Shown here one piece after another: positions 25,508-34,625 of a DNA stretch of 38,864 nucleotides (within the stretch, counting starts at the first letter, position 1; each line of letters begins with the position of its first letter). The position numbers were made by a program, and so were the translations under genes. The stretch spans positions 800,213 through 839,076 of the forward strand of contig NZ_JANYMP010000001.1 of NCBI RefSeq assembly GCF_025061645.1, given 5' to 3'. The stretch comes from Umezawaea endophytica. Lineage in GTDB: Bacteria > Actinomycetota > Actinomycetes > Mycobacteriales > Pseudonocardiaceae. The notes below the pieces were generated by a model, which was given only the letters and a program-made list of their open reading frames with translations, was not told the DNA's origin and did no database searches.

Positions 25508-26361
25508 CGGTCCTTCGGTTGGCTGGTCGCGACCACACCGATCGCGGACACGGTGCCGCCCACCCGGTTCGCCCACACGACGAGCACGAGCGTGATGACC
25601 AGCACGACCATGCCGAGCGCTCCCGCGGCGGCGAAGTCGAGCAGGAGGGTGGTGCGCTGGGCGAGCAGTTGGGCGACGAGCGACTGCTGCGGCGACCCGA
25701 GCAGGGCGGGTGTCACGTAGAACCCGAGGCTGAGCGTGAACACCAGCATCACGCCCGCCATCACCCCGCCGCGGGACAGCGGCCAGAAGACCTTCCAGAA
25801 CGCGGCCGTCGGGGACGAGCCGAGGCCCCTGGCGGCGAGCAGCAGCTTCCGGTCGATCGCGCCGAGCGTGCTGAACAGCGGCAGCACCATGAACGGGAGC
25901 ATCACCTGGGTCATCGCGATCGTGACCCCGGCGGTGGTGCCGTAGAGGACCACGTCGTCGATGCCGACGGCCTCGAACGCGCTCTGCACCGGCCCGCCGT
26001 CCTGGAGGATGATGATCCAGGCGAAGTTGCGGGCCATCACGGACGTCCAGAACGGGATCAGCACGACCACCAGCAGGATCCCCCGCGTGCGGGCGCTCAC
26101 CCGTGTCATCAGGTACGCGTACGGGTAGCCGAGCAGCAGGGCGGCGATCGTCACCGTGGCGGCGGTCAGCGCAGTGCGCCCCAGCACCGTCATGGTCACG
26201 CCGTCGGTGAAGAGGTGCTCGTAGTTGGCCAGCGTCAGGTCCGGGTTGGACACGCTGCGGACGAAGGTCTTGCCGAGCGGTACCAGCAGGATTCCGGCCA
26301 GCAGGGCGAGCGCGGGCACCAGCGGGAGCCAACTCGACCACCTGATCTTGTTCGAGGACAT
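25504..26361 (-). CDS. ABC transporter permease (PotB-like)
   Basis: The protein has 285 aa with six membrane segments. The coupling loop reads AARGLGSSPTAAFWKVFWPLS. It is the first gene of the permease-permease-ATPase transcript. The ATG of MSSNKIRW has AAGGGGACAAGG just upstream; an in-frame start 14 residues earlier is rejected because it lacks such a site and adds an unconserved tail. A predicted IclR operator lies 69-83 bp upstream, so the transporter can be switched separately from the upstream enzyme genes. Confidence 0.92.
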   Translation of the reverse strand: MSSNKIRWSSWLPLVPALALLAGILLVPLGKTFVRSVSNPDLTLANYEHLFTDGVTMTVLGRTALTAATVTIAALLLGYPYAYLMTRVSARTRGILLVVVLIPFWTSVMARNFAWIIILQDGGPVQSAFEAVGIDDVVLYGTTAGVTIAMTQVMLPFMVLPLFSTLGAIDRKLLLAARGLGSSPTAAFWKVFWPLSRGGVMAGVMLVFTLSLGFYVTPALLGSPQQSLVAQLLAQRTTLLLDFAAAGALGMVVLVITLVLVVWANRVGGTVSAIGVVATSQPKDR

Positions 26362-26429
26362 CCTTGTCCCCTTCCGGCTCGAAGCTGACGGCCAGTAAAG
26401 CAAGCCGTTGTTCAGGTCGCAATCGTGAG

Positions 26430-26444
26430 GTTCAGATCGTGAAC
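26430..26444. promoter_or_regulatory. Predicted IclR operator upstream of the permease genes
   Basis: GTTCAGATCGTGAAC has 5-bp arms GTTCA/TGAAC and the same 15-bp length as the other sites. A second half-site copy GTTCAGGTCG begins exactly 20 bp away at 26410. Both lie between the SDR gene and the first permease. Confidence 0.6.
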
Positions 26445-26517
26445 TCTCTGTGGCCAGAGTGCACGCGAACAGCGGAAACAGGCGAAATTTGACTTCGCAT
26501 CCCGAACACGGACCGTG

Positions 26518-27303
26518 TCAGGCGCTGTACCCGCCGTCGACGGGCAGGACGACGCCGCTGACGTGGCTCGCGCGGTCGCTCAGCAGCCACGCGGCGGCGT
26601 TGGCCGTCTCGGTCGTCGTGCCCGCCTTCCGCAGCGGGACCGCGGCGAGCCTGCGCTCCACGGCCGCCGGGTCCTCCGCCCGCCACTTCGCGAACATCGG
26701 GGTCTCGGTCGGGCCGGGGGCGATGACGTTGACGCGGATGCCGAGCGGCCCGTTGTCGTGGGCCGCCGTGCGGGTGAGGCCGATGACCGCGTGCTTCGTC
26801 GCCTGGTAGGCGCCGAGGCCGGTGTTGCCGCGGAACCCGCCCACGCTGCTCGTGTTGACGATCGACCCACCGGACTCGCGCATCGCCCGGATCTCCTCGC
26901 GCAGGCACAGCCAGACGCCCTTGACGTTCACCGCCATGACCCGGTCGAAGTCCTCCTCCGACACGTCGTCGAGCCTGCCGTACTGGTTGACGCCCGCGTT
27001 GTTGAACGCGCCGTCGAGCCTGCCGAACCTGGCGAGCGTCGCGTCGACGAAGCGCGCGACGTCGGCCCCGACGCTGACGTCACCCGCGGTGTGGGCCACG
27101 TCGTGGCCCGCCGCGGTGAGGTCGTCGGTGAGCGCCGCGAGCGTCTCCTCCGAGCGCGCCGCGATCATCACCGAGGCGCCCTCCTCGGCGAACACCCTCG
27201 CGGCGTCGGCCCCGATGCCGGTGCTCCCGCCGACCACGAGGACGACCTTGCCCGCGAGCAGCCCGGTTCCCGACTGCGTCTGCGCCTGTGCGTTGTCGGA
27301 CAA
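26518..27303 (-). CDS. Short-chain dehydrogenase/reductase
   Basis: The protein has 261 aa of the classical SDR family. The NAD(P) motif GGSTGIG is at 25-31, NNAG at 101-104, the catalytic serine in NTSSVGG (152-153), and Tyr166/Lys170 in YQATK. APGPTETPM and VDGGYSA complete the family pattern. Arg50 after the second strand (AARSEE) favours NADP(H). It oxidises a hydroxyl or reduces a ketone of a pathway intermediate. The start is TTG with GGGAGG eight bases before; no ATG or GTG fits. It is the last gene of the DUF6282-led enzyme operon, 69 bp after the aldolase gene. Confidence 0.88.
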   Translation of the reverse strand: MSDNAQAQTQSGTGLLAGKVVLVVGGSTGIGADAARVFAEEGASVMIAARSEETLAALTDDLTAAGHDVAHTAGDVSVGADVARFVDATLARFGRLDGAFNNAGVNQYGRLDDVSEEDFDRVMAVNVKGVWLCLREEIRAMRESGGSIVNTSSVGGFRGNTGLGAYQATKHAVIGLTRTAAHDNGPLGIRVNVIAPGPTETPMFAKWRAEDPAAVERRLAAVPLRKAGTTTETANAAAWLLSDRASHVSGVVLPVDGGYSA

Positions 27304-27372
27304 GGTGTCCGCCTCCCGGTTCTCGGTGTGATCTTGGTGCCGACCCTGGCACGACGTGCCGGTTCGTGCCCG

Positions 27373-28173
27373 TCAGCGGTGTTCGCCCGCCGGTCGGCCG
27401 ACCGACCGTCCCGCCCGGACGGCGGCGGCAGCGGCGGCGCCGAGCAGGCTGGCGTCGTTGCTGAGCATCGTGAACGTGTACCCGGCCTCGACGGCGGCCC
27501 GCACCGACTGCTCGGTCGCCCCTCCGGCGTTGCCGATCGGCTTGCCCGCGGCGGTGCAGCCCGCGATGGCCAGTGCGATCAGCTCGACGACGCGGGGGTC
27601 GCCCTCGGTGGTCGACTCGGAGGTGCTGAGGTCCGCGGCGCCGACGAGCAGCGCGTCCACACCGTCCACCGAGGCGATCTCCTTCGCCGACCTGGCCGCG
27701 TCCGCGCTCTCGACCTGCGCGATGAACACGACCTCCTCCTGGCCGAAGCGCAGGTACTCGGCCCGGTCCAGCGCGCCCCAGGCACCCGCGCGGCTCGTCG
27801 CGCCGACACCCCTCGTGCCCAGCGGCGGGAAGCGGACGGCCCGCACCGCCGCCTCGGCCTCGGCGACCGTGTCGACGTGCGGCAGCATGATCCCCTCCGC
27901 GCCCGAGTCGAGGACGCGTTGGACGACGCCGGCGTCCAGCGCGGGGATCCGCACGATCGGCGCCACGCCCAGGTGGCTCGCGGTGCCGATCAGCCGGTAG
28001 GCCGTCTCCAGGTCGATCGGCGAGTGCTCGAGGTCGATCACCACGAAGTCGAAGCCCGCCAGCGCGATCAGCTCGACGCTCTCCACCACCGGGAGCTTCA
28101 CCCACGTGCCGAGCGCGGGCCCGTCGGGACGGGCGAGCGCGGCGCGGAACAGGCTCCTGCGCGGCGCCGTCAT
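27373..28173 (-). CDS. HpcH/HpaI-family class II aldolase
   Basis: The protein has 266 aa. Family residues are visible: His50 in DLEHSP, Arg75 in VRIP, metal ligands Glu155 (AQVES) and Asp181 (VGAADLS), and GTRGVG for phosphate or carboxylate binding. Such enzymes cleave 4-hydroxy-2-keto acids, for example into pyruvate plus an aldehyde such as succinic semialdehyde, using a divalent metal. In this island it could supply the aldehyde for the dehydrogenase at 17715-19148. The ATG overlaps the stop of the cupin gene (ATGA). It resembles hydroxy-ketoheptanedioate or 2-keto-3-deoxy acid aldolases equally well; the substrate is not decided. Confidence 0.88.
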   Translation of the reverse strand: MTAPRRSLFRAALARPDGPALGTWVKLPVVESVELIALAGFDFVVIDLEHSPIDLETAYRLIGTASHLGVAPIVRIPALDAGVVQRVLDSGAEGIMLPHVDTVAEAEAAVRAVRFPPLGTRGVGATSRAGAWGALDRAEYLRFGQEEVVFIAQVESADAARSAKEIASVDGVDALLVGAADLSTSESTTEGDPRVVELIALAIAGCTAAGKPIGNAGGATEQSVRAAVEAGYTFTMLSNDASLLGAAAAAAVRAGRSVGRPAGEHR

Positions 28174-29087
28174 CGGGCGGGGTAGTCGGTCGCGTTGAGC
28201 ACCCAGCCGGGACGGGCGGAGAAGTCCTGCCGCGGCGGGGAGAAGATGTCGACGAGCTGCTGGTGCGGTCCGACGCCCTGGGTCGTGTGGACGCTCGGCG
28301 GCGGGATGACGGTCACCGACGGTGAGCCGACCCGGCCGTGGTCCTCGGGCCGCCAGGCGGTCGAGTCCGGCCCCCACGGGTACTGCATGTGGTGGATGAA
28401 CTCGCCCTTGAGCGCCAGCGAGAGCTGTTCGAAGTCGTCGTGGTGGTGCGGGGAGAGCTTGAGCGGGTCGCGCGGCGTGCGCTCCTCGGCGAGGAAGTTC
28501 ACCATCAGGTTCGTGGTCCGGAAGATCCGGCCGAACCTGCCCTCGGCGATCGGCGTCTCCGCGAGCCGGTGGACGCGCAGCCGGAAACCGCCCACCGGGT
28601 CCGGCCACGGCACGAGCGGGGCGCAGCGCGGGTCCGGCTCGGCGTAGGCGTCGGCGTTGGCCGCCGCGGCGCGCAGGTCCTCGGCGACGGAGGAGAACAC
28701 CCGGATGACGGGGCCCGCGGTCCGCGCCTCGACGACGCTGTCGCCCGGCGGGACCACGACGAACGCCTCCTCGGCCACCTCCGCCTTCTCGCCGCCTGCG
28801 ACGACCCGGATCGAGGCGCTGTCGGAGTGCAGCAGGAGGGCGTACTCGTCGGGCTGGTCGTCGCGGATGAAGCAGTCGCCCGCGACCGCGTCGGTGTAGG
28901 CGAGCACCACGTTCTGCCCGCGCACGACCCAGGTCCGGCTGCCCGCGGGGCTGACGGTGGTCGGCGGCTGACCGGTGAACTCCAGGTACTGGGCCGCGGC
29001 GACGGGGGTGGACGGGTCGACCGCCACCCGGTCGGGCGGGACGCTCGCCAACTGCGACCTGATGTCGTCCTTGGCGTACATCGTCAT
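28170..29087 (-). CDS. Cupin-fold protein of unknown function
   Basis: The protein has 305 aa with two cupin-like halves. The second (residues 190-290) carries a metal-binding pattern HHHDDFEQLSLALKGEF and a later histidine in PSVHTTQGVG, so it probably binds a metal. The first half (residues 40-135) keeps the fold (AYTDAVAGDCFI, EEAFVVVPPGDS) but lacks histidines. Candidates are a ring-cleaving or small-molecule dioxygenase, an isomerase, or a sensor; I do not recognise the exact family. Its ATG overlaps the stop of the beta-keto acid cleavage gene, and its end overlaps the aldolase start, which places it firmly in the enzyme operon. Confidence 0.75.
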   Translation of the reverse strand: MTMYAKDDIRSQLASVPPDRVAVDPSTPVAAAQYLEFTGQPPTTVSPAGSRTWVVRGQNVVLAYTDAVAGDCFIRDDQPDEYALLLHSDSASIRVVAGGEKAEVAEEAFVVVPPGDSVVEARTAGPVIRVFSSVAEDLRAAAANADAYAEPDPRCAPLVPWPDPVGGFRLRVHRLAETPIAEGRFGRIFRTTNLMVNFLAEERTPRDPLKLSPHHHDDFEQLSLALKGEFIHHMQYPWGPDSTAWRPEDHGRVGSPSVTVIPPPSVHTTQGVGPHQQLVDIFSPPRQDFSARPGWVLNATDYPAR

Positions 29088-30043
29088 GTCGACACCTCTC
29101 GTGATCGTTGGGTGGTGGTGTTCCGCGCGCCCTTGAGGACCAGCGCCTTGCGGACGTCGGCGGGCGTCGCGATCTCCTTGCCCAGTCCGGTGAGGACCTC
29201 CCGGACCTTGCGCACCTGCTGGGCGTTGCCGGTCGCCTTCTCGCCCTTGCCGATGTACAGGTTGTCCTCCAGGCCGACGCGCACGTGACCGCCCAGCCAC
29301 GCGCTGTGCGTGCAGAACTCCAGTTGGTGGCGGCCCGCGGCGAAGGCGGAGAAGTGGTAGTCGTCGCCGAAGAGCTTGTCCGCGATGGCGACCATGTGCG
29401 TGAGGTTGGCGTGGTCGGCCCCGATGCCGCCGAGGATCCCGAAGACGCCTTGGACGAGGAACGGCGGCTTGGCGAGACCGCGGTCGGCGAAGTGGGCGAG
29501 GGTGTACAGGTGGCCGATGTCGTAGCACTCGTACTCGAACCTGGTCCCGCCCCGCTCCCCCAGCTCCCGCAGCGAGTACTCGATCTGCTCGAAGGAGTTG
29601 ATGAACGGCTTGCGGTAGGTGTTCTCGACGTAGGGCTTCTCCCACGCGTGCTTCCAGTTCGTCACCTTGTCGGCGATGCCGGAGTAGACGAAGTTCATCG
29701 AGCCCATGTTGAGCGAGGCCAGCTCGGGGCTGAACCGGGCCGCCGCGGCGAGCCGCTCCTCGATGGTCATCGACGACGCGCCGCCGGTGGTGATGTTGAC
29801 GACCGCGTCGCACGCCGCCGCGATCGGCGGGATGATCTCCTCGAACACCTCGGGTTCGAACGCGGGCCTGCCGTCCTCCGGGTGCCTGGCGTGCAGGTGG
29901 ATGACGGCCGCTCCGGCCTCCGCCGCGGCCAGCGACTCCTCGACGATCTGCTGGGGCGTGATCGGCAGGTGGTCGCTCTGCGACGGCACGTGGACCGAAC
30001 CCGTCACCGCGACGCTGATGATCACGCGGTCCGCGGCGATCAC
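29084..30043 (-). CDS. Beta-keto acid cleavage enzyme (BKACE, 3-keto-5-aminohexanoate cleavage family)
   Basis: The protein has 319 aa. The TIM barrel has zinc ligands His49 and His51 in VIHLHARHPEDGRP and Glu259 in VGLEDN, as in Kce. NITTGG and GGHVRVGLEDN are family signatures. These enzymes react a beta-keto acid with acetyl-CoA to give acetoacetate and a new acyl-CoA; substrate range is wide and set by the barrel lining. The start is GTG overlapping the DUF6282 stop as GTGA, with GGAGG ten bases upstream; a longer frame extending into the hydrolase gene is rejected. It implies that the pathway runs through a beta-keto acid. Confidence 0.88.
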   Translation of the reverse strand: MIAADRVIISVAVTGSVHVPSQSDHLPITPQQIVEESLAAAEAGAAVIHLHARHPEDGRPAFEPEVFEEIIPPIAAACDAVVNITTGGASSMTIEERLAAAARFSPELASLNMGSMNFVYSGIADKVTNWKHAWEKPYVENTYRKPFINSFEQIEYSLRELGERGGTRFEYECYDIGHLYTLAHFADRGLAKPPFLVQGVFGILGGIGADHANLTHMVAIADKLFGDDYHFSAFAAGRHQLEFCTHSAWLGGHVRVGLEDNLYIGKGEKATGNAQQVRKVREVLTGLGKEIATPADVRKALVLKGARNTTTQRSREVST

Positions 30044-30963
30044 GACGGGTCGTCCTCCAGGCCCAGCAGGAACGCGGGGTTGCCCGCGATCATCCGCCGG
30101 ACGTCCTTCTCGGGCACACCGTGGTCGAGGAGCGCCCCGACGAGGTAGAGGTAGCCGTCGACGGGCAGCGGGTTGCCCTCCTGGCCGAGGTCGGACGAGA
30201 TGACCGTCCTCTCGGGACCGACGCGGTCGATCCAGTCCAGGAGCTGCTTGATCGGCCACCCGATCGCGGTCACCTCGGGGTGGTACATGGCGATCTCGTG
30301 CTCGACGTAGGCGCCGAGCCCCACCAGTTCCTCGATGTCGGACTCCGACGCGCCGACGATGAAGTCGGGGTGCTGGAGGAGCAGCCGCCGGACGCCCTTG
30401 TCCTTGGCGACCCGGAACAGCGCCTTGGCGGGCTCGCCGCCCAGGTGGCCGCCGGTGAGCAGCGCGCCGGTCTCGGCGACGATGTCGACGACGCCGCGCG
30501 TGCCCGCCGAGACCTCCCCGGACTCGTCGAAGATGGACACCTCCGTCTCGGCCAGGTCGATGGCGGCCGCGGGGAAGTCACCGCCGTGGCTGTGGTGGTC
30601 GATGTGCTGGCGCGAGCACGTGGTCGGCGCCCAGACGCACCGCCCGCCCATCCGCAGGCTCATCGCGACGGCCGACGGGTTCATCCCGCCGACCTCGCTG
30701 TTGAGCGCGACCCCGCCGTACACCGGCGTCGGCGCGTCCGCGAGCCAGGTGCTCATGGCGAGCAGGTCCATCACCGTGTTGTGGTGGTGCGACTTGACGA
30801 GGATCGCCCGCATGCCGATGCGCGCCCCGTCGTAGGAGGCCTCGACGTGGTTCAGCCGCCGCGGGAACGGACTGGGCCCCGAGTGGCAGTGCAGGTCCAC
30901 GGCGCCGTTCAGGACCTTCAGCAACGCCGGTGAGACCGGCTGCGCTTCCCCGGCTGAGAGCAT
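30040..30963 (-). CDS. DUF6282-type metal-dependent hydrolase (amidohydrolase-like)
   Basis: The protein has 307 aa. It looks like a TIM-barrel amidohydrolase: a HxH metal motif in VDLHCHSG (23-30), a Lys-His-His stretch KSHHHNT (57-63), HIDHHSHGGDF near 120, a QHPD and a late Asp in ISSDLGQ. I recognise it as the DUF6282 family, whose reaction is not established. GGAGG lies six bases before the ATG. It is the first gene of the enzyme operon and sits under the best promoter-operator pair of the island. By position it may carry out the first hydrolytic step on the imported compound, which is inference. Confidence 0.75.
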   Translation of the reverse strand: MLSAGEAQPVSPALLKVLNGAVDLHCHSGPSPFPRRLNHVEASYDGARIGMRAILVKSHHHNTVMDLLAMSTWLADAPTPVYGGVALNSEVGGMNPSAVAMSLRMGGRCVWAPTTCSRQHIDHHSHGGDFPAAAIDLAETEVSIFDESGEVSAGTRGVVDIVAETGALLTGGHLGGEPAKALFRVAKDKGVRRLLLQHPDFIVGASESDIEELVGLGAYVEHEIAMYHPEVTAIGWPIKQLLDWIDRVGPERTVISSDLGQEGNPLPVDGYLYLVGALLDHGVPEKDVRRMIAGNPAFLLGLEDDPS

Positions 30964-30989
30964 GTGCGACCTCCGTGAGGTACGGACTG

Positions 30990-31032
30990 TGAACAGTTCG
31001 TTCAGCATACGGATCGCACTGGACCCTGTCTA
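30990..31032 (-). promoter_or_regulatory. Promoter and overlapping operator of the DUF6282-led enzyme operon
   Basis: On the minus strand TAGACA (31032-31027), a 17-bp spacer and TATGCT (31009-31004) form a near-consensus housekeeping promoter. Immediately after the -10 lies TGAACAGTTCGTTCA (plus strand 30990-31004), an inverted repeat TGAAC-N5-GTTCA covering the expected start point, 27 bp before the ATG. A protein bound there would block transcription. Confidence 0.6.
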
Positions 31033-31065
31033 CGACAACGACGATGCGCGCCTGCCCGCGACCAG

Positions 31066-31096
31066 GGCCAAGGGGCGCCCAAAAGGGCGCCTGGCC
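31066..31096. terminator. Hairpin upstream of the DUF6282 operon
   Basis: A 7-bp stem GGCGCCC/GGGCGCC with an AAAA loop is flanked by outer arms GGCCA/TGGCC with a 3-nt bulge. It lies in the 328-bp gene-free stretch 30964-31291. It probably ends the transcript of the upstream minus-strand GNAT, insulating the operon promoter downstream of it. Confidence 0.5.
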
Positions 31097-31204
31097 AGCG
31101 CTGATGACCGAAGTGGACTTGTGTCGCAGCAGCCATGAGAGGCAGCGGAATCGGTGGCCAGACCTCAAGACCGGGTGTTCTCACCGGTACAAAGAGGACA
31201 ACAT

Positions 31205-31240
31205 GTTCACTATGCGGATTGCCTGCACGTCACGGTGAAC
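31205..31240. promoter_or_regulatory. Distant pair of GTTCAC/GTGAAC half-sites
   Basis: GTTCAC (31205-31210) and GTGAAC (31235-31240) face each other across 24 bp, about 200 bp upstream of the operon promoter. They match the half-sites of the IclR-type operators and could be an auxiliary site. The rest of 30964-31291 shows no gene. Confidence 0.3.
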
Positions 31241-31291
31241 AACGGTGATGCCGGACCGGACCGACCCGGTCCGCCACCCCGGCAGGTCGGG

Positions 31292-32266
31292 TCAGACCTC
31301 CAGCGCCCAGCGCACGTGCCCCGTCGTGGGCACGAACCCGGCCTTCTCGAAGATCCCGGACGCCCCGAAGGGGCTCGCCGAGTCCACGCTGGCGCTCGCG
31401 CGGTCGTACCCCTGGTCGGCGGCGGCCCGCAGCGCGTGCCCGATCAGCGCGCCGGCGACACCGCGCCGCCGATGGGCCCGCACCGTTCCGACGAGCATGA
31501 GGTGCGCGTCGCGAACGCCCGTGGCGGCCGTGTCGGCGTCCCAGCACATGGTCACGACCAGGCCAACCGGAGCCCCGCTCGCCCCGTCCCGGAGCAGGAA
31601 GCTGACCTCGGGCCGGAACGTCTGGTTGGTGATCTTGTTCCGCCACTGGTCGGCGGGCATCGGCGCCGAGCCCCAGTGGTCCTCGAACGACTCGTTCCGG
31701 ACGAGCCGGAAGTCCTCGTCGTTCTCCTCCGACCACGCCTCGACCCGCAGCCCGTCGGGCATCGCCGCGTCGCCGAGCGCGCCGGCCAGCGGGTGCTCCA
31801 GGTACCGGTAGTACCGGACCGGCGCGAAGCCGCGGGAGCGGACGAGTTCGTCCACCCCGGCGATGTGCTCCGCCTTGTGGACGTCGACCACGAGCTTCAG
31901 CGCCGGGTGGTGCAGCGCGTGCACCACCTCCGCCGCCGCCACCCCGGCGTCCAGCAGCCTGGCGCCGACACCCCGGCGGCGGTGGTCGGGGTGGACCCCG
32001 CCGTCCAGGAAGACCCGGTGGACCTCCTCCGCGACCGGCCGGTAGCGGATCTTCATGTAACCGACCATCACGTCGCCGTCGAACGCGGCGAGGCTCGCGC
32101 GCTCCAGGTCCGCGTAGGGGTCGACCAGCTCCTGGAGCGTGTCCTCCTCGTCGTAGTTCTCGCCGATCCGGTCGACGGTCTCGATGGCGTTGAGGAGGTC
32201 GGCCGACGCCTTGGCGTCCTCGGTGGTGAGGGGCCGCCACGTCAGGGAGGGGGGCTGTTCGCGCAT
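31292..32266 (-). CDS. Tandem two-domain GNAT N-acetyltransferase
   Basis: The protein has 324 aa with two GNAT domains in tandem. The first has its acetyl-CoA loop in HPDHRRRGVGARLL (about residues 93-106). The second has RAHRRRGVAGALIGHAL near the C-terminus, followed by the end VDSASPFGASGIFEKAGF. The architecture resembles mycothiol synthase MshD and other actinobacterial tandem GNATs, but the sequence is not close enough for me to call it MshD. The substrate is unknown. The ATG of MREQPPSL was chosen because the first domain starts soon after; no strong ribosome site is visible. It is monocistronic, between the island promoter and the divergent cholesterol oxidase gene. Confidence 0.82.
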   Translation of the reverse strand: MREQPPSLTWRPLTTEDAKASADLLNAIETVDRIGENYDEEDTLQELVDPYADLERASLAAFDGDVMVGYMKIRYRPVAEEVHRVFLDGGVHPDHRRRGVGARLLDAGVAAAEVVHALHHPALKLVVDVHKAEHIAGVDELVRSRGFAPVRYYRYLEHPLAGALGDAAMPDGLRVEAWSEENDEDFRLVRNESFEDHWGSAPMPADQWRNKITNQTFRPEVSFLLRDGASGAPVGLVVTMCWDADTAATGVRDAHLMLVGTVRAHRRRGVAGALIGHALRAAADQGYDRASASVDSASPFGASGIFEKAGFVPTTGHVRWALEV

Positions 32267-32420
32267 CCGGTCGACGCTAATCCGGCGCGGACCGGTTGTC
32301 GCCCCGTTTCCCCGGCCGCGCACGGCAAGGGCTTCCCACGGCCGCGACCAGGCGATCTTCAGCCGCTCCCGGCACCACCGCCCGCCCCTCACGTCCGAGG
32401 TGAACCGGTACCGGAAGGTA

Positions 32421-32449
32421 GTGACTAACCGCGCAACCCCCGGTATAAC
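32421..32449 (+). promoter_or_regulatory. Likely promoter of the cholesterol oxidase gene
   Basis: GTGACT (32421-32426), a 17-bp spacer and TATAAC (32444-32449) stand 34 bp before the ATG in a locally AT-richer stretch. The -10 is close to consensus and the -35 moderate. Confidence 0.45.
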
Positions 32450-32461
32450 TTGTTCTCATAG

Positions 32462-34120
<1,659 letters not shown>

Positions 34121-34145
34121 CGACGGTCCTCCGCGGGAACCTGGC

Positions 34146-34625
34146 TCAGGGCTTCGGCAGCACGCACGCGGTGTCGAGGCCCAGCACGCGGTTCAACCTG
34201 CCGAACGCGAGCCACGAACCGATGCTCATGCTCAGCTCCACGATCTCCACCTGGCTGTAGTGCGCGGTCATCCGGGACCAGAACTCGTCGTCGATGCCGT
34301 GGTGATCCAGTGCGTACCGCTCGGCGTACTCCGCGGCCAGCCTGGTGCGGTCGTCGAAGGCGTCGGTGGTGCGCCACTGGGTCACCGCGTCGGCGAACTC
34401 CTCCTCGACCTTCTGACCGTCCCGGTCGGTCCGCCAGTCGAGGCAGAACAGGCACCCGTTGATCTGGGCGACCCGCAGCCGCGCGGCCTCGAACTCGCGC
34501 AGCCCCAGGGTGGTGTGGCTGTACACCGACAGCGAGAGGTTCGCGGCGGCGATCCCGATGCCGGGGACCATCTCGCCCCACACGTAGCCGATCGGGTCCT
34601 TGCCCTGCGGGATGTCGATGTTCAT
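34146..34625 (-). CDS. Carboxymuconolactone decarboxylase-family (AhpD-like) protein lacking the relay His
   Basis: The protein has 159 aa of the CMD/AhpD fold. Cys58 and Cys61 are present (NGCLFC), but the residue four positions on, His in AhpD, is Arg65 (CLDWRT), so a classic AhpD peroxidase proton relay is absent. Relatives with CxDWR exist and are generally uncharacterised. AAGGA lies seven bases from the ATG. It is coupled by an ATGA overlap to the upstream DapB-like dehydrogenase, suggesting one operon and a shared role. It converges on the cholesterol oxidase gene with only 25 bp between and no obvious hairpin. Confidence 0.82.
   Translation of the reverse strand: MNIDIPQGKDPIGYVWGEMVPGIGIAAANLSLSVYSHTTLGLREFEAARLRVAQINGCLFCLDWRTDRDGQKVEEEFADAVTQWRTTDAFDDRTRLAAEYAERYALDHHGIDDEFWSRMTAHYSQVEIVELSMSIGSWLAFGRLNRVLGLDTACVLPKP

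Noticed and set aside
17715-31032. The island as a polyamine utilisation cluster because of the Pot-like transporter.
   Set aside because: No polyamine aminotransferase, glutamyl-polyamine synthetase or amine oxidase is present. The Pot-like transporter family also imports many other small molecules.
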